A stretch of DNA of 64,000 nucleotides from Ekhidna sp051379705 (GCF_051379705.1 NZ_CP179868.1:744001-808000), one strand, 5' to 3'; positions 1-9,105 are shown, counted from the first letter of the stretch. Numbers and translations are program-made. The notes: generated by a model not told the origin, from the sequence alone.

Positions 1-384
1 ATTGGCTTTCTCCCTGATTTCCAGAAATTCAATAGACCGATCCATTACACGTCCAAAGTCTTCGGTCGTAAATGGCTTCAGGAGGTAGCCAATAGCCTCT
101 AACTTAAAAGCACTAATCGCATATTCGTTGTAAGCAGTCGTAAATACAATCAAGCAATTTGGGTTCAAACTCATCACTTTGCGAGCAGTTTCAATACCGT
201 TCAAGCCCGGCATTTCAATGTCCAAAAGCAAAACATCCGGCACTAATGTTTTACAAAATTGGACAACCTCCAATCCATTGGCTTTCGTCCCAAGCAAATG
301 CAATCGTTTATTACTAGCTACAAGTCTGGAAAGGTAGTTGCGTGCGTTAGCCTCGTCATCCGCTATGAGTACACTGTACTTCAT
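1..384 (-). CDS. LytTR-type response regulator, receiver domain (partial)
   Basis: The reading frame starts at an ATG at 384 on the minus strand and runs off the window edge, so only about 128 codons, the receiver domain, are visible. It shows the acidic pocket (ADDE, residues 8-11), the phosphoacceptor Asp at about residue 55 (LLLDIEMPG), the conserved Thr in FTTAYNEYA and the Lys in YLLKPF. The ATG overlaps the stop of the LytS-type kinase gene by four bases (ATGA), so the pair is translationally coupled. The output domain lies outside the window; LytTR is inferred from the kinase partner, not seen. Confidence 0.9.
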   Translation of the reverse strand, partial: MKYSVLIADDEANARNYLSRLVASNKRLHLLGTKANGLEVVQFCKTLVPDVLLLDIEMPGLNGIETARKVMSLNPNCLIVFTTAYNEYAISAFKLEAIGYLLKPFTTEDFGRVMDRSIEFLEIREKAN

Positions 385-1433
385 GCCTTTGGTATTTTGA
401 TAATGACTTTATACTGCTTATCAGTAGAATCAACTTCTAAAGATCCCTTACCCTGATAATAGGTAAGTAATCGTTCTTGCAGGTTTCTCAATCCTATCCC
501 ATTCGAAGCATTGACTGATGCATGCGGGAATCGTTCGTTGACAACCGTAATTGAATCAACCTCCTCCGTTGATTGAACCTTGATGTCCAAGGTAGTAGAA
601 TTGACAGCATGTGAAATGCCATGCTTGAATGCATTTTCTACTAATGGCTGCAAGATCATGGTAGGCACCACGCGCTGCTTGATCCGTTCATCAATCTCAA
701 TATTCAGTACGAGCCGATCTTGAAATCGCTCCGATTCTATTGTCAGGTAGTCTTGGACAAATTCCCATTCTTCCGAAAGTGAATGCTCTTCAAGTTCATT
801 GATGGTCATGATTTTTCGAAGCAAGTGGCTGACCTTAACGGTGAGCTTGTGCGCTGTTTCATCGTCCTGACCAATAAGGGCCGCAATGTTGTGCATCGTA
901 TTAAAAAGGAAGTGCGGGTTGAGCTGATTTTTTAACGATTGAAGCTTGCTACGCTGCAGTTCAGATTCCTTTTCCACAACCTCCATCTTTCGTTCATTCA
1001 AAAGACTGTTTTGATGAATCCAAGCCAGCAAACCCGCAAAAAGGGCCAGATCGATGGCCCTACCCACTAGTGAAGGGAATAGATAACCTGAGACTTCATT
1101 CCATTCAGGAAGCAATGGATAAGGCAAAAACGCAAAGCGGAGCAAATGGAAGAATGTGTTTGAAAGTAACCATTGGGCAACAATGATGAAGATCAGTTGG
1201 AAAGCGGTGCTCATCAGGCTACTCATTTTCCAGGACTTTTCAGACTTGACCCAGCCATTGATCCATGGTAGCAACAGGAGCCAGCACGTATAGTTTGTGG
1301 TAATAAATAGCAAATGCACTCCATCCAAAACAAACCTTGATTGCCCCCAGGCAATGAGTGATATAATAATAACACCCAGTAATTGGTTGATAACTGGCAA
1401 TGCTAGCGGTCTACGGGTAGGCAGTAGGTTCAT
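381..1433 (-). CDS. LytS-family membrane sensor histidine kinase
   Basis: A 350-residue sensor kinase of the His_kinase/HATPase (YehU/LytS) type. About four hydrophobic segments lie near residues 10-30, 40-58, 75-92 and 121-139, followed by a short charged coiled coil (145-170). The phosphoacceptor His is residue 174 in LNPHFLFNT. The ATP-binding N box is QPLVENAFKHG (about 260-272) and the G box is GIGLRNLQERL near the C terminus. It is first in an operon with the response regulator at 1-384 (4-bp overlap) and would phosphorylate it at the inner membrane. The short membrane region does not reveal a ligand. Two copies of a 12-bp direct repeat lie just upstream. Confidence 0.93.
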   Translation of the reverse strand: MNLLPTRRPLALPVINQLLGVIIISLIAWGQSRFVLDGVHLLFITTNYTCWLLLLPWINGWVKSEKSWKMSSLMSTAFQLIFIIVAQWLLSNTFFHLLRFAFLPYPLLPEWNEVSGYLFPSLVGRAIDLALFAGLLAWIHQNSLLNERKMEVVEKESELQRSKLQSLKNQLNPHFLFNTMHNIAALIGQDDETAHKLTVKVSHLLRKIMTINELEEHSLSEEWEFVQDYLTIESERFQDRLVLNIEIDERIKQRVVPTMILQPLVENAFKHGISHAVNSTTLDIKVQSTEEVDSITVVNERFPHASVNASNGIGLRNLQERLLTYYQGKGSLEVDSTDKQYKVIIKIPKA

Positions 1434-1484
1434 CGGTTACTAATATACGTGTTACGATCATTCAGTTGGTGTTTCCATTGTCAA

Positions 1485-1515
1485 TCGCTGCAAATTCTGT
1501 TACTCGCTGCAAATT
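1485..1515. promoter_or_regulatory. 12-bp direct repeat upstream of the LytS/LytR operon
   Basis: TCGCTGCAAATT occurs twice, at 1485-1496 and 1504-1515, with a 19-bp period (about two helical turns). It lies in the 135-bp gap between the minus-strand LytS/LytR operon and the plus-strand gene at 1569. LytTR regulators are known to bind pairs of direct repeats spaced about two turns apart, so this is a plausible operator for the adjacent regulator. That role is inferred from position and geometry only. Confidence 0.4.
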
Positions 1516-1568
1516 ATCATCCATCTCGACATACTTGATCGTATCATCCGAATCAAACCAAAAAAACT

Positions 1569-2396
1569 ATGAAACACATTCTCTTAACATTTGCAGGCCT
1601 GTTGATAGTAAGCGTATCGCTTGCTAAAGGGCCAAAATATGCTTCCAAGGAAACAGAATCCATCGTCCAAAAAATGGTCGAGGCACATGGAGGCTATGAA
1701 AAATGGAAATCCATCAAAACCATGTCCTTTTCGAATGTCATGCACAGCCAAGCCCTGGGTATATTACGCTTTTGGATTCATGATCAGGTCGTGGAAATGG
1801 ATTCCCGAAGATTGTACCAAGATTGGCCACTTTTTGGCTCCAAGCTTTCTTATGATGGTGAAAAGGTATGGTCAGTAGACTGGCGAGTGCCAAATCCACC
1901 AGGACATCAGCAATCTGTGTTTTTCTACTACCTCAACCTTCCATGGCTGACTCAAGATGACCATGTAATCCTGGGTGAACCAGAGTTGATTGAACACAAA
2001 GGCTTTGACAACAAAGTATATAAAATCAATATGAGCTACAGCAAAGCACCTACTGTTGGCAAGACAGACAGAGACAGCTATGTCCTCTATATAGATTCTG
2101 AAAGCTACTTACTTGTTGGATACGAATACAGTTTGACCTACGGTCCGATCTTGGACGCGGTAGGCGCACCGAAAGATCAGGATACGTTTGGGCCTGTACT
2201 TCGCAAGAACAACTATATAGCTGATATAAACGGTCTCAAGTTTGCTGTGCTTTTCACTACGCACGACAGTGAGATGACTGCCCAGTACGGTGATCATGCG
2301 ATTTATGATTTGAAGTTGGATGTAGAGTTTGACGAGTCACGAATGGTCGCGCCATCAAATGCGGTGGTAGATCCTGCAATCGACAACCGACAGTAA
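1569..2396 (+). CDS. secreted LolA-like/DUF6503-like protein
   Basis: A 275-residue protein with a clear N-terminal signal peptide (charged start, hydrophobic core to about residue 19, LAKG). The mature part begins with a short helix containing VEAHGGYEKWKS (about 37-48), a signature of Bacteroidota secreted proteins of the outer-membrane-lipoprotein-sorting-like fold, followed by a beta-rich region with many aromatic residues. No catalytic motif is visible. It is probably periplasmic and may bind a hydrophobic ligand, but its substrate is unknown. It is monocistronic and is followed by a strong terminator hairpin at 2408-2437. The start has no Shine-Dalgarno sequence, which is normal here. 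Confidence 0.6.
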   Translation: MKHILLTFAGLLIVSVSLAKGPKYASKETESIVQKMVEAHGGYEKWKSIKTMSFSNVMHSQALGILRFWIHDQVVEMDSRRLYQDWPLFGSKLSYDGEKVWSVDWRVPNPPGHQQSVFFYYLNLPWLTQDDHVILGEPELIEHKGFDNKVYKINMSYSKAPTVGKTDRDSYVLYIDSESYLLVGYEYSLTYGPILDAVGAPKDQDTFGPVLRKNNYIADINGLKFAVLFTTHDSEMTAQYGDHAIYDLKLDVEFDESRMVAPSNAVVDPAIDNRQ

Positions 2397-2407
2397 CGCT
2401 AATCCGG

Positions 2408-2437
2408 CCTATCCTGTATTATTGCAGGATAGGTTTT
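2408..2437 (+). terminator. rho-independent terminator
   Basis: A perfect 9-bp stem (CCTATCCTG / CAGGATAGG) with an 8-nt loop is followed by TTTT and an AT-rich tail. It begins 12 bases after the stop of the secreted-protein gene and lies before the CPBP gene, so it should end the first transcript. Confidence 0.8.
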
Positions 2438-2458
2438 CTAATTAAGAAACCTTTCAAC

Positions 2459-3100
2459 ATGAAAAATCCTCGCATAAAAGATCTAATATTCGTTGCCGCA
2501 ATTCTTGGTTGCATCACCTTTATTTCAATGCCGTTCGTAAACATGATTGCCGCTGCTATTGTGGTAATTATCTATGCTACGGTAAATAAAGAGCAGTTTT
2601 CCTCCATCGGATTCAGTAAGCCTGCAAGCTGGCTGGCTTCCTTCGTTCAATCCATCTTTCTTGCTGTAGTAATTGTAGCGCTGGTTATGTATATCATTCG
2701 ACCTACGATAGAATACCTGACACATGAGACCATTGACTTGACTATCTACAGTCCGCTGGTCGGTAACCCCCAATTGCTTATGCGCTACCTTCTGATCGGA
2801 TGGGTAATTGGGGGAATATGTGAAGAATTAATTTTTCGCGGATTCTTTCTGGAACGTATTACTCATTACATCTCTGGAGGCTTAGGTACTGTGATTGCAA
2901 TTATTCTCACCTCTACCTTATTTGGCTATTTGCACAGCTATCAAGGGATATCCGGTCAGCTAACAACAGGAATCATTGGTGCAATACTTGGTACAATCTA
3001 TTTTCTAAGTGGTCGACGTGTCCTGCTTACCATTCTCACTCATGGCATGATAAATACCATTTGCTTTAGCTTGATTTATTTTGATATGTTCACAATATGA
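2459..3100 (+). CDS. CPBP-family intramembrane metalloprotease
   Basis: A 213-residue polytopic protein of the CPBP/Abi (CaaX-type) family. The signature glutamates are E122 and E123 with R127 (EELIFRG), the second motif supplies H159 (FGYLHSY) and the third H195 (LTHGMINT). These residues form the intramembrane metal/catalytic site of the family. The protein is almost entirely hydrophobic with about five to six helices. Family members process prenylated or signal-peptide-like substrates, or confer self-immunity next to bacteriocin genes; no bacteriocin gene is visible here. It ends ten bases from the convergent nuclease gene. Confidence 0.85.
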   Translation: MKNPRIKDLIFVAAILGCITFISMPFVNMIAAAIVVIIYATVNKEQFSSIGFSKPASWLASFVQSIFLAVVIVALVMYIIRPTIEYLTHETIDLTIYSPLVGNPQLLMRYLLIGWVIGGICEELIFRGFFLERITHYISGGLGTVIAIILTSTLFGYLHSYQGISGQLTTGIIGAILGTIYFLSGRRVLLTILTHGMINTICFSLIYFDMFTI

Positions 3101-3109
3101 TCGTAGCAA

Positions 3110-3916
3110 TTACCTATCAGTCAGGTCAAAATTCCGCTTCTTACTTTCAAGGTTACGCTGTTTAATAGTACTTAAGGACGGATGAAAGTCGATACCTGTT
3201 AATTCTTCTATATCATCAACAGTGGTGACGTAATCAAAAAAATCATCCGTGTCCGGATGTTGGGGAAATACAAAAGCAACAGCCTTAATAGTGGCTCCGT
3301 ACCCTCTGCTGTACGCGAAAATTTTATAGCAATGCGAAGGAACTACCACTCCATCTCCAATCATCCCCAGATCATCCTGATAGATGGGGCCGGTAATTAC
3401 AAAAACATCATTGATCTCTTTTCTGTAAGTGTCGTCTTGCGATAGTGTCTTTCGAGCATAGCTTTCCAGCCTTTGCCAAATACCTCGATTCAAGTCCCGA
3501 TGCTGTGGTGCAATATTGGACATGAGGTAGGTTTCCAAAAGGGCAGATTGCCCATATTGGGCTTGAATTGCAGCATCTGGAGCCATATGTCCTCGATCAT
3601 ATCCAGAGCGTGTATAATCATCATGAGATACCCTTGCAGTAGTTCGATTATCTAACTGAAACGATCTCGGACGTTCCCATTTTACGAGTGTTGTATCTAC
3701 CCTTTCATAGGTCTTCTTGACATTACCAAGTCGATAACATGTCCAAAGCGGACTCTTCTTTTCATTTGAATAGCCAACGATGAAACCTTTGTTATAAAGA
3801 ATTTGGACATCATCGACTTCAGGTAAACCTCCGTAGGTGAACAATGGAGCAAGGTGCTTCTGTCCATAGCTAAATGACGCAATAGCAATAGAAAAAACAG
3901 CAAAAACTAGTTTCAT
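3110..3916 (-). CDS. secreted DNA/RNA non-specific endonuclease (NUC1 type)
   Basis: A 268-residue secreted beta-beta-alpha-Me nuclease. It has a signal peptide ending near residue 18 (FSYGQ) and the family motif YDRGHMAPDAA with the catalytic H110 (D107-R108-G109-H110). The Mg2+-binding Asn region follows as SNIAPQHRDLNRGIW (about 133-147). The family cleaves single- and double-stranded DNA and RNA without sequence preference and is typically used outside the cytoplasm for nutrient scavenging. There is no adjacent inhibitor gene, consistent with export rather than cytosolic toxicity. It appears monocistronic. Confidence 0.93.
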   Translation of the reverse strand: MKLVFAVFSIAIASFSYGQKHLAPLFTYGGLPEVDDVQILYNKGFIVGYSNEKKSPLWTCYRLGNVKKTYERVDTTLVKWERPRSFQLDNRTTARVSHDDYTRSGYDRGHMAPDAAIQAQYGQSALLETYLMSNIAPQHRDLNRGIWQRLESYARKTLSQDDTYRKEINDVFVITGPIYQDDLGMIGDGVVVPSHCYKIFAYSRGYGATIKAVAFVFPQHPDTDDFFDYVTTVDDIEELTGIDFHPSLSTIKQRNLESKKRNFDLTDR

Positions 3917-4082
3917 GGTTTTGGTGGATTTTGGTGGACTAGAAATTTACAAATTATTTCCATAAAACGGAATGCTGTCTCAAAAATTAAGAGATTTCCA
4001 ATATCCAATGGGTGTAACCTGAGACTATTGCAATTGTGATTAATTCTCAAAAACGATACCTTAACACTAAAATCCTATCGTT

Positions 4083-4658
4083 ATGAAACGAAAACTTTTC
4101 ACCTCTATCTTGATGGTAATCATTACCAGCACGCTTTCCGCTCAATACGCTATTAAAAATGTGGAAGGCTATACTCCACAGATGGGAGCACTCATAAGTA
4201 TGCTTGACGACCTGAAAGCCAGAGTCACTAACCATGCCAAAGGGTTAGATCAAGCTGGAACCGACTTTCTATTGGACGATGAAGCAAACCGGATCGGTGC
4301 ATTAATCCTTCATTTGGCAGCTACTGAGTTTTACTATCAAAAAGCTACATTTTATGATGAAAAACTGGATGAAGAGAAAGACGCTGAATGGTTAACTGCT
4401 TTAAACCTAGGAGGCAAGGCACGTGAAGAGTTAAAAGGGAAGCCTATTTCCTACTACCTAGACAAGTGGGACAAAGTACGCGCCAAGACCAAAGAGGTTT
4501 TGAAAACAAAAGATGATGAGTGGCTGACACAACTACGTGACAGTGCTCCTGGAGGCGCTGAGTATAATTATTACTGGGCATGGTACCATGTGATGGAGCA
4601 TCAAGCCAATCATATGGGACAAATAGTACTGATCAAAAAGCGAATAGAAGAAGATTGA
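4083..4658 (+). CDS. DinB-family protein with signal peptide
   Basis: A 191-residue protein with an N-terminal signal peptide (MKRKLFTSILMVIITSTLSAQ) and a DinB-like four-helix-bundle domain. Metal-ligand-like histidines occur at LILHLAATE and, near the C terminus, in WYHVMEHQANHMGQI, the typical DinB HxxxH arrangement. DinB proteins often act as metal-dependent thiol transferases (bacillithiol or similar), but many members have no known reaction. Export of a DinB domain is common in Bacteroidota. It is followed after four bases by the YdeI-like gene, so the two are probably co-transcribed. Confidence 0.8.
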   Translation: MKRKLFTSILMVIITSTLSAQYAIKNVEGYTPQMGALISMLDDLKARVTNHAKGLDQAGTDFLLDDEANRIGALILHLAATEFYYQKATFYDEKLDEEKDAEWLTALNLGGKAREELKGKPISYYLDKWDKVRAKTKEVLKTKDDEWLTQLRDSAPGGAEYNYYWAWYHVMEHQANHMGQIVLIKKRIEED

Positions 4659-4662
4659 GCTC

Positions 4663-5244
4663 GTGAATCCTAAAGTCAACTGGTTTTTTGAAAAGGATAC
4701 ACAATGGCAGAAAGAATATGCACTAATGCGTCAAATTGCATTGGATTGTGAGCTAATCGAAGAGTTGAAATGGGGATGTCCTTGCTATACCTACAAAGGA
4801 ACCAATATAGTCCTGATACATGGCTTTAAGGACTATTGTGCCTTTCTCTTTCATAAAGGAGCCTTACTAAATGATTCGGAAGATATCCTTATCCAACAAA
4901 CTAAAAACGTTCAATCTGCCCGGCAAGCAAGGTTTACTAATGTTCACGAGATTACAGATTTGAAAACAAAACTCAAAGCCTACATCTATGAGGCAATTGA
5001 AGTAGAAAAGGCTGGATTAAAGGTGGAAATGAAAAAGACGAAGGAATTTCAAGTTCCTTCAGAGTTAGTAGACAAGTTTGATGAGAATCCTGATTTTAAA
5101 TCCGCTTTTGAGAAATTAACACCGGGAAGACAAAGAGGTTATCTCCTCCACTTTTCTGCAGCTAAGCAAGCTAAAACTCGCATCGGTAGAATAGATAATT
5201 CTATATCTAAAATCTTTGAAGGAAAAGGTTGGAATGAGCGGTAA
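4663..5244 (+). CDS. YdeI/OmpD-associated family protein (DUF1801 + YdeI domain)
   Basis: A 193-residue cytoplasmic protein starting at GTG, four bases after the DinB stop; no in-frame ATG near the start fits better. The N-terminal part (WGCPCYTYKG, YCAFLFHKGALL) matches the DUF1801 fold. The C-terminal segment, VPSELVDKFDENPDFKSAF followed by LTPGRQRGYLLHF and AKQAKTRIGRID, is the hallmark of the bacteriocin-protection, YdeI/OmpD-associated family. The biochemical role of this family is not established. Co-transcription with the DinB-like gene is inferred from spacing. Confidence 0.85.
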   Translation: MNPKVNWFFEKDTQWQKEYALMRQIALDCELIEELKWGCPCYTYKGTNIVLIHGFKDYCAFLFHKGALLNDSEDILIQQTKNVQSARQARFTNVHEITDLKTKLKAYIYEAIEVEKAGLKVEMKKTKEFQVPSELVDKFDENPDFKSAFEKLTPGRQRGYLLHFSAAKQAKTRIGRIDNSISKIFEGKGWNER

Positions 5245-5259
5245 TAACAAGGCTTAGCA

Positions 5260-5628
5260 TCATCTCTCCGGCGGAGGCAATGCATTCCGGTTAAATTGAT
5301 CCAGTTTATTGAATCCATTCACCAGAATGATGGTTCCTCCTATCCCAATAGCGCCACCAGTATAGAGCAATGCCTCTCCTAGCTCAGGGCGAACACCTAG
5401 TAATTGTCCACCAATGATCGTGACAGTATAACCAAGCGTAGCGACGAATATACCTTTGCGCAAAGTGCGCTTGGTTTCAGATAAGGTCAATTTCACGTTC
5501 TGAACATCTACCTGAAGGTTAATAATCTCTCGTTTCAATGAATCCAAATCCCCAACTGATGGTTGCTGACTTTGGGTAAAAAAGGGAATGAAGCCAAGTA
5601 TTAGTACGGATACGAAAACTCTATTCAT
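5260..5628 (-). CDS. small membrane protein with coiled coil
   Basis: I chose the ATG at 5628 because it gives a clean signal peptide (MNRVFVSVLILGFIPFFTQS) and avoids a 16-bp overlap with the upstream regulator gene; an earlier ATG at 5658 is possible. The mature protein has a heptad-like region (about residues 25-60, LDSLKREIINLQVDVQ) and two hydrophobic, glycine-rich segments near residues 64-82 and 88-108. No known family is recognised. It lies directly after the LytTR regulator on the same strand and may be part of that operon. Confidence 0.55.
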   Translation of the reverse strand: MNRVFVSVLILGFIPFFTQSQQPSVGDLDSLKREIINLQVDVQNVKLTLSETKRTLRKGIFVATLGYTVTIIGGQLLGVRPELGEALLYTGGAIGIGGTIILVNGFNKLDQFNRNALPPPER

Positions 5629-5642
5629 AAGGTAGTGGTGGG

Positions 5643-6413
5643 CTATTGATTGATCCATTCGCGAAAATCAGACACACGGTCTCGAGCGACAATCAGCTGA
5701 TCGTCATTGTTTGCAACAATCGATAGCTTCAGTCGGCCATTCTCATGATTTCTCATTTCCACCAAGCTGTCGAGGTTGACAATTGCGGATCGATTGATGC
5801 GATAAAATTGGAACGGATTGAGATGTTCACTTTCCAATTCATCCAAACTGTGATTGATCATATAGCGCTTATTGGCCTGATCTTTCATATAGACAATCTT
5901 GTTTTCCGTGTAGAAGAGCGATATTTCATCAACTGTTTTGATCACCACGCGACTGCCGACCTTGCTGAGAAATCGCTTTTTGTATGTATACTTCTTAAAG
6001 GCTTTTTCCAACGAACGAATAACTTCCTGATTCACAAAACCCTCTTTCTTTTCTTCAGCAATCCACTTATACACTTTCTGTATGGATTGAACCAATTTGT
6101 TTTCTTGAATTGGTTTTAGCAAATAGGCTACTCCGTTACATTCAAATGCGTCAAGCGCAAAATCATCATAAGCTGTGGTAAAAATGATTGGAATATCCAG
6201 ATCCACTTTTCTAAATAGATCAAAACTCAATCCATCAGCAAGTCGAATATCGCTGATGATCAGATCATATTTTCTCCCTTGAGCTATTATATTTTCCCCG
6301 TCAGATATACTTTGTGCCTGATCAATGCTTTCGATCGAGTCGAAATGTTTGTGAACAATATTGAGAAGCCCTTCGATAGCTAGAGGTTCATCTTCAAGAA
6401 TGAGTAATCTCAT
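5643..6413 (-). CDS. LytTR-family response regulator
   Basis: A 256-residue regulator. The receiver domain (about 1-120) has the acidic residues EDE at 7-9, phosphoacceptor D55 in IISDIRLADG, FTTAYDDFA and YLLKPI. The C-terminal LytTR DNA-binding domain (about 150-252) includes KVGSRVVIKTVDEISLFY and the typical HSLDELESEHL...FYRINRSAIVNLDSL pattern. It overlaps the upstream kinase gene by 20 bp, so the pair is coupled. Targets are unknown; LytTR proteins of this group bind paired direct repeats. Confidence 0.95.
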   Translation of the reverse strand: MRLLILEDEPLAIEGLLNIVHKHFDSIESIDQAQSISDGENIIAQGRKYDLIISDIRLADGLSFDLFRKVDLDIPIIFTTAYDDFALDAFECNGVAYLLKPIQENKLVQSIQKVYKWIAEEKKEGFVNQEVIRSLEKAFKKYTYKKRFLSKVGSRVVIKTVDEISLFYTENKIVYMKDQANKRYMINHSLDELESEHLNPFQFYRINRSAIVNLDSLVEMRNHENGRLKLSIVANNDDQLIVARDRVSDFREWINQ

Positions 6414-7419
6414 AATTTGTAGGAATTATCGGAATACATACTTTAAACAATTTATCATCCTCTTCAATAGCTATATGTCTATCAAAAAACCCATATCGCT
6501 CGGATATGTTTTGCAGGCCAATGCCAAAGGATGACTCTTTTGATTCTCTTTTCTGTAAAGTATTCGCTATGATAACGCCATTTCCGTTGGACTTAATGGA
6601 AACCTGGACTGGAGACTTTGTAGTGAAATAGTTGTGTTTTACTACATTTTCAAGCAGTAGTTGCAATACCGTTGGTGGAACCAATTGTTCTTTATGAAAT
6701 TCAGCAACTTCAAGATTTACCCTTAAGCTCTTACCAAAACGTATTTCCAATAGTTCGATGTAGTCAAGAAGAAAGGCCAATTCATCTTTGAGTAAAACCA
6801 ACTCTTCCGATCGTGTGCGTAACATGTAGCGATAAATTTCCGAGAGCTTCTGAAGAAAGTGGTCGGCCTTTTCAACATCAGAATGGATCAATGTTGAAAG
6901 TGTATTTAATGTATTAAATAAGAAATGAGGGTTAACCTGATTGTTTAGTGCCTCATACCTTGCTGCGATAGTAGATGATTTCAGCTTTTCAGCTTCCAAC
7001 TCCTTTTCCTTAAAGCGTGAATTGAAGAAGTAAACAGCGTTAATGGTATTCAAAAAGAGGTTCACCCGAAACAGAAATCCTGTGGTTAATAAGATATTCT
7101 TTTGAATGAAATTGAATGGTTGTCCCAGAAATATTGAGGTAAGCAAAACAGATATTATCGCAATCAAAATAACAGCAAAGATGCTGAACACAAATTGTGA
7201 AATAAGCGGATTAACTCCTTTTAGACGATTGATTACAAATCGTTCTATCAGATAGTTTGCCAGCCATAGCACCGAGCATAAAAAAGTAATGATCAAAAAC
7301 AAATATTCTGTCGGCAACTGTGCGTTGTACAATCTATCGCCATTCAACACTAAAATGTTGAGGAACGAATAGATAATCAATCCAACGACCGACCAGTATT
7401 TATACTTGTGCTTGAACAT
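6394..7419 (-). CDS. LytS-family membrane sensor histidine kinase
   Basis: A 341-residue kinase with about four N-terminal hydrophobic segments (roughly 8-27, 38-58, 73-98 and 108-132), a charged linker (135-160) and H165 in VNPHFLFNT as phosphoacceptor. The ATPase N box is LLLENVVKHN and the G box region is GIGLQNISERYG. It belongs to the same YehU-like class as the kinase at 381-1433 but is a divergent paralogue. The regulator gene at 5643-6413 overlaps its 3' end. An inverted repeat (CCGTAC-AA-GTACGG, 7441-7454) lies 22 bp upstream of the start. Confidence 0.94.
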   Translation of the reverse strand: MFKHKYKYWSVVGLIIYSFLNILVLNGDRLYNAQLPTEYLFLIITFLCSVLWLANYLIERFVINRLKGVNPLISQFVFSIFAVILIAIISVLLTSIFLGQPFNFIQKNILLTTGFLFRVNLFLNTINAVYFFNSRFKEKELEAEKLKSSTIAARYEALNNQVNPHFLFNTLNTLSTLIHSDVEKADHFLQKLSEIYRYMLRTRSEELVLLKDELAFLLDYIELLEIRFGKSLRVNLEVAEFHKEQLVPPTVLQLLLENVVKHNYFTTKSPVQVSIKSNGNGVIIANTLQKRESKESSFGIGLQNISERYGFFDRHIAIEEDDKLFKVCIPIIPTNYEITHS

Positions 7420-7440
7420 GGCTTATAAAGAGAATGGGAG

Positions 7441-7454
7441 CCGTACAAGTACGG
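7441..7454. promoter_or_regulatory. inverted repeat between fasciclin and LytS genes
   Basis: CCGTAC-AA-GTACGG is a perfect 6-bp inverted repeat with a 2-bp centre, in the 83-bp space between the end of the fasciclin gene and the start of the kinase gene, both on the minus strand. It is too short and lacks the T-run of a terminator, so an operator is more likely. The binding protein is unknown. Confidence 0.3.
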
Positions 7455-7502
7455 ACATCCCAATCATCAACTAATCAAATTATCAATGTAACTACCTAAT
7501 TC

Positions 7503-8921
7503 CTATAATGTTGGAAGTACAACTCCGTCAATTACATGTACCACGCCGTTTTCGATAGTGACATCTGGAGTCGACACATTGTAAGTGTTTCCGCCAGCAT
7601 CAGTTACTGTTACAGCCATTCCTGTTTTATTCACAGTAATCATTTCACCAGCTAGTGTCTCAAACATCTGATCACCTTCAGCAAGGTCACCTGAAAATGC
7701 TACCGCAGGTACTACGTGAAACTGCAATACTTTCACCACGTTTGCTGCACCAAGCTTAGTAATTAAGCCTTCCAAATCTTCAACTTCTTGAGCTTCAAGT
7801 AGATCAACAAATGCATCGTTAGTCGGTGCAAAAACAGTTATATCTGTCGCTTGAATCAATGCATCACCTAGCTCAGCTGCTACGACTGCATCTATCAGCG
7901 TCGTTAGACCAGCAGTTGTCGCCGCTTCTACCACATTTGGATCATCACTCAAATCCGGAAGTACCACACCGTCTATCACGTGTACTACCCCGTTTGCTAT
8001 TGCTACGTCAGCAGAGTTCACGGTATAAGTAAAGCCTAAGTAATCAGTGACCGTTACCCCATTATCGTCTACAGTCACTGTCAGATCCTGACCTTGAAGG
8101 GTTGAGAATGTTTGCTCTCCTTCATTCAGGTCATGCGAAAATGCTACAGCAGGTACTACGTGAAACTGTAGAACTTCTGTAACTGCCTCGATTCCAATTT
8201 TACTTACCAGATCATTTAGGTCTGTAGCATCATATCTTTCTAAAAGTCCACCAAATGCATCATTGGTTGGTGCAAATACGGTAATTGCTTCAGCAGAAGT
8301 TAACGTTGTGCCAAGGTCAGCTGCGGTAACTGCATCCAATAGTGTAGTCAAACCCGCAGCGGATGCCGCATCTACTACAGAAGGAAACACGATCTCGGGA
8401 AGCAAAACACCATCGATTACATGAACCACTCCATTCTCAATAGCCACATCTGCAGCCACAACATTTCGCGTATTACCAAGTGCATCTGTAACAGTCACAT
8501 CAGAACCTGTTTTGTTCACTAAAATTGATTGTCCTGAAAGCGTCGTTAATGGTTGATCTCCTTCTGCAAGATCCGCTGCAAAAGCTGTGGCACCCACCAC
8601 ATGAAATCCAAGCACACTCTCAAGGTTATCCGCACCTCCTAATTCAGCTACTAACTGATCAAGTGTTGTGACCCCATAAGCATTAAGTGCAGCGGCAAAT
8701 GCTGCGTTATTTGGTGCGAAAACTGTAATCTCAGTGGCAGCAGTCAATGATCCTGAAAGTCCGTCTACTGCCGTAATAGCATCTAAAAGGATGGTTAATC
8801 CAGCATCTTCAGCCGCATCAACGAGAGAAGGATTCTCCTCAATTAGACCGGCGCTATCATCGTCACCACATGAAGCCAGCATTAAAGCCGGCACAAATAG
8901 TAAAGCAAATAATTTTCTCAT
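7503..8921 (-). CDS. lipoprotein with three fasciclin (FAS1) domains
   Basis: A 472-residue surface lipoprotein. The N terminus has a type II signal with lipobox LASC (Cys18) followed by GDDDSAG, an Asp-rich stretch as seen in exported Bacteroidota lipoproteins. Three FAS1 domains follow at about 33-175, 178-325 and 328-472. Each repeats the H1 motif (ITVFAPTNDAF), then LQFHVVPAVAF, and ends with NGVVHVIDGVVLP. FAS1 domains mediate adhesion to cells or matrix. Domains 2 and 3 are closest to each other, suggesting internal duplication. It is monocistronic with its own upstream space. Confidence 0.95.
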   Translation of the reverse strand: MRKLFALLFVPALMLASCGDDDSAGLIEENPSLVDAAEDAGLTILLDAITAVDGLSGSLTAATEITVFAPNNAAFAAALNAYGVTTLDQLVAELGGADNLESVLGFHVVGATAFAADLAEGDQPLTTLSGQSILVNKTGSDVTVTDALGNTRNVVAADVAIENGVVHVIDGVLLPEIVFPSVVDAASAAGLTTLLDAVTAADLGTTLTSAEAITVFAPTNDAFGGLLERYDATDLNDLVSKIGIEAVTEVLQFHVVPAVAFSHDLNEGEQTFSTLQGQDLTVTVDDNGVTVTDYLGFTYTVNSADVAIANGVVHVIDGVVLPDLSDDPNVVEAATTAGLTTLIDAVVAAELGDALIQATDITVFAPTNDAFVDLLEAQEVEDLEGLITKLGAANVVKVLQFHVVPAVAFSGDLAEGDQMFETLAGEMITVNKTGMAVTVTDAGGNTYNVSTPDVTIENGVVHVIDGVVLPTL

Positions 8922-9105
8922 TTTGTTTATTTTTTGATTCTGATGTTAAACAGAATGAGATCGATTTTGATATGGCGCTTTTACCGAACCGTAGTAAATC
9001 TCTGCCTGAATCGTAGATAAAAGAAGGCGAATGGAGGTATGATAATGAGTGTCACAATTCAGAAAAACTTTGAGAGTATGTAGTTTTAGCCAAAATCTAA
9101 AACTT

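Noticed and set aside
2459..3100. Bacteriocin immunity role for the CPBP protein
   Set aside because: No bacteriocin-like or export gene is nearby.
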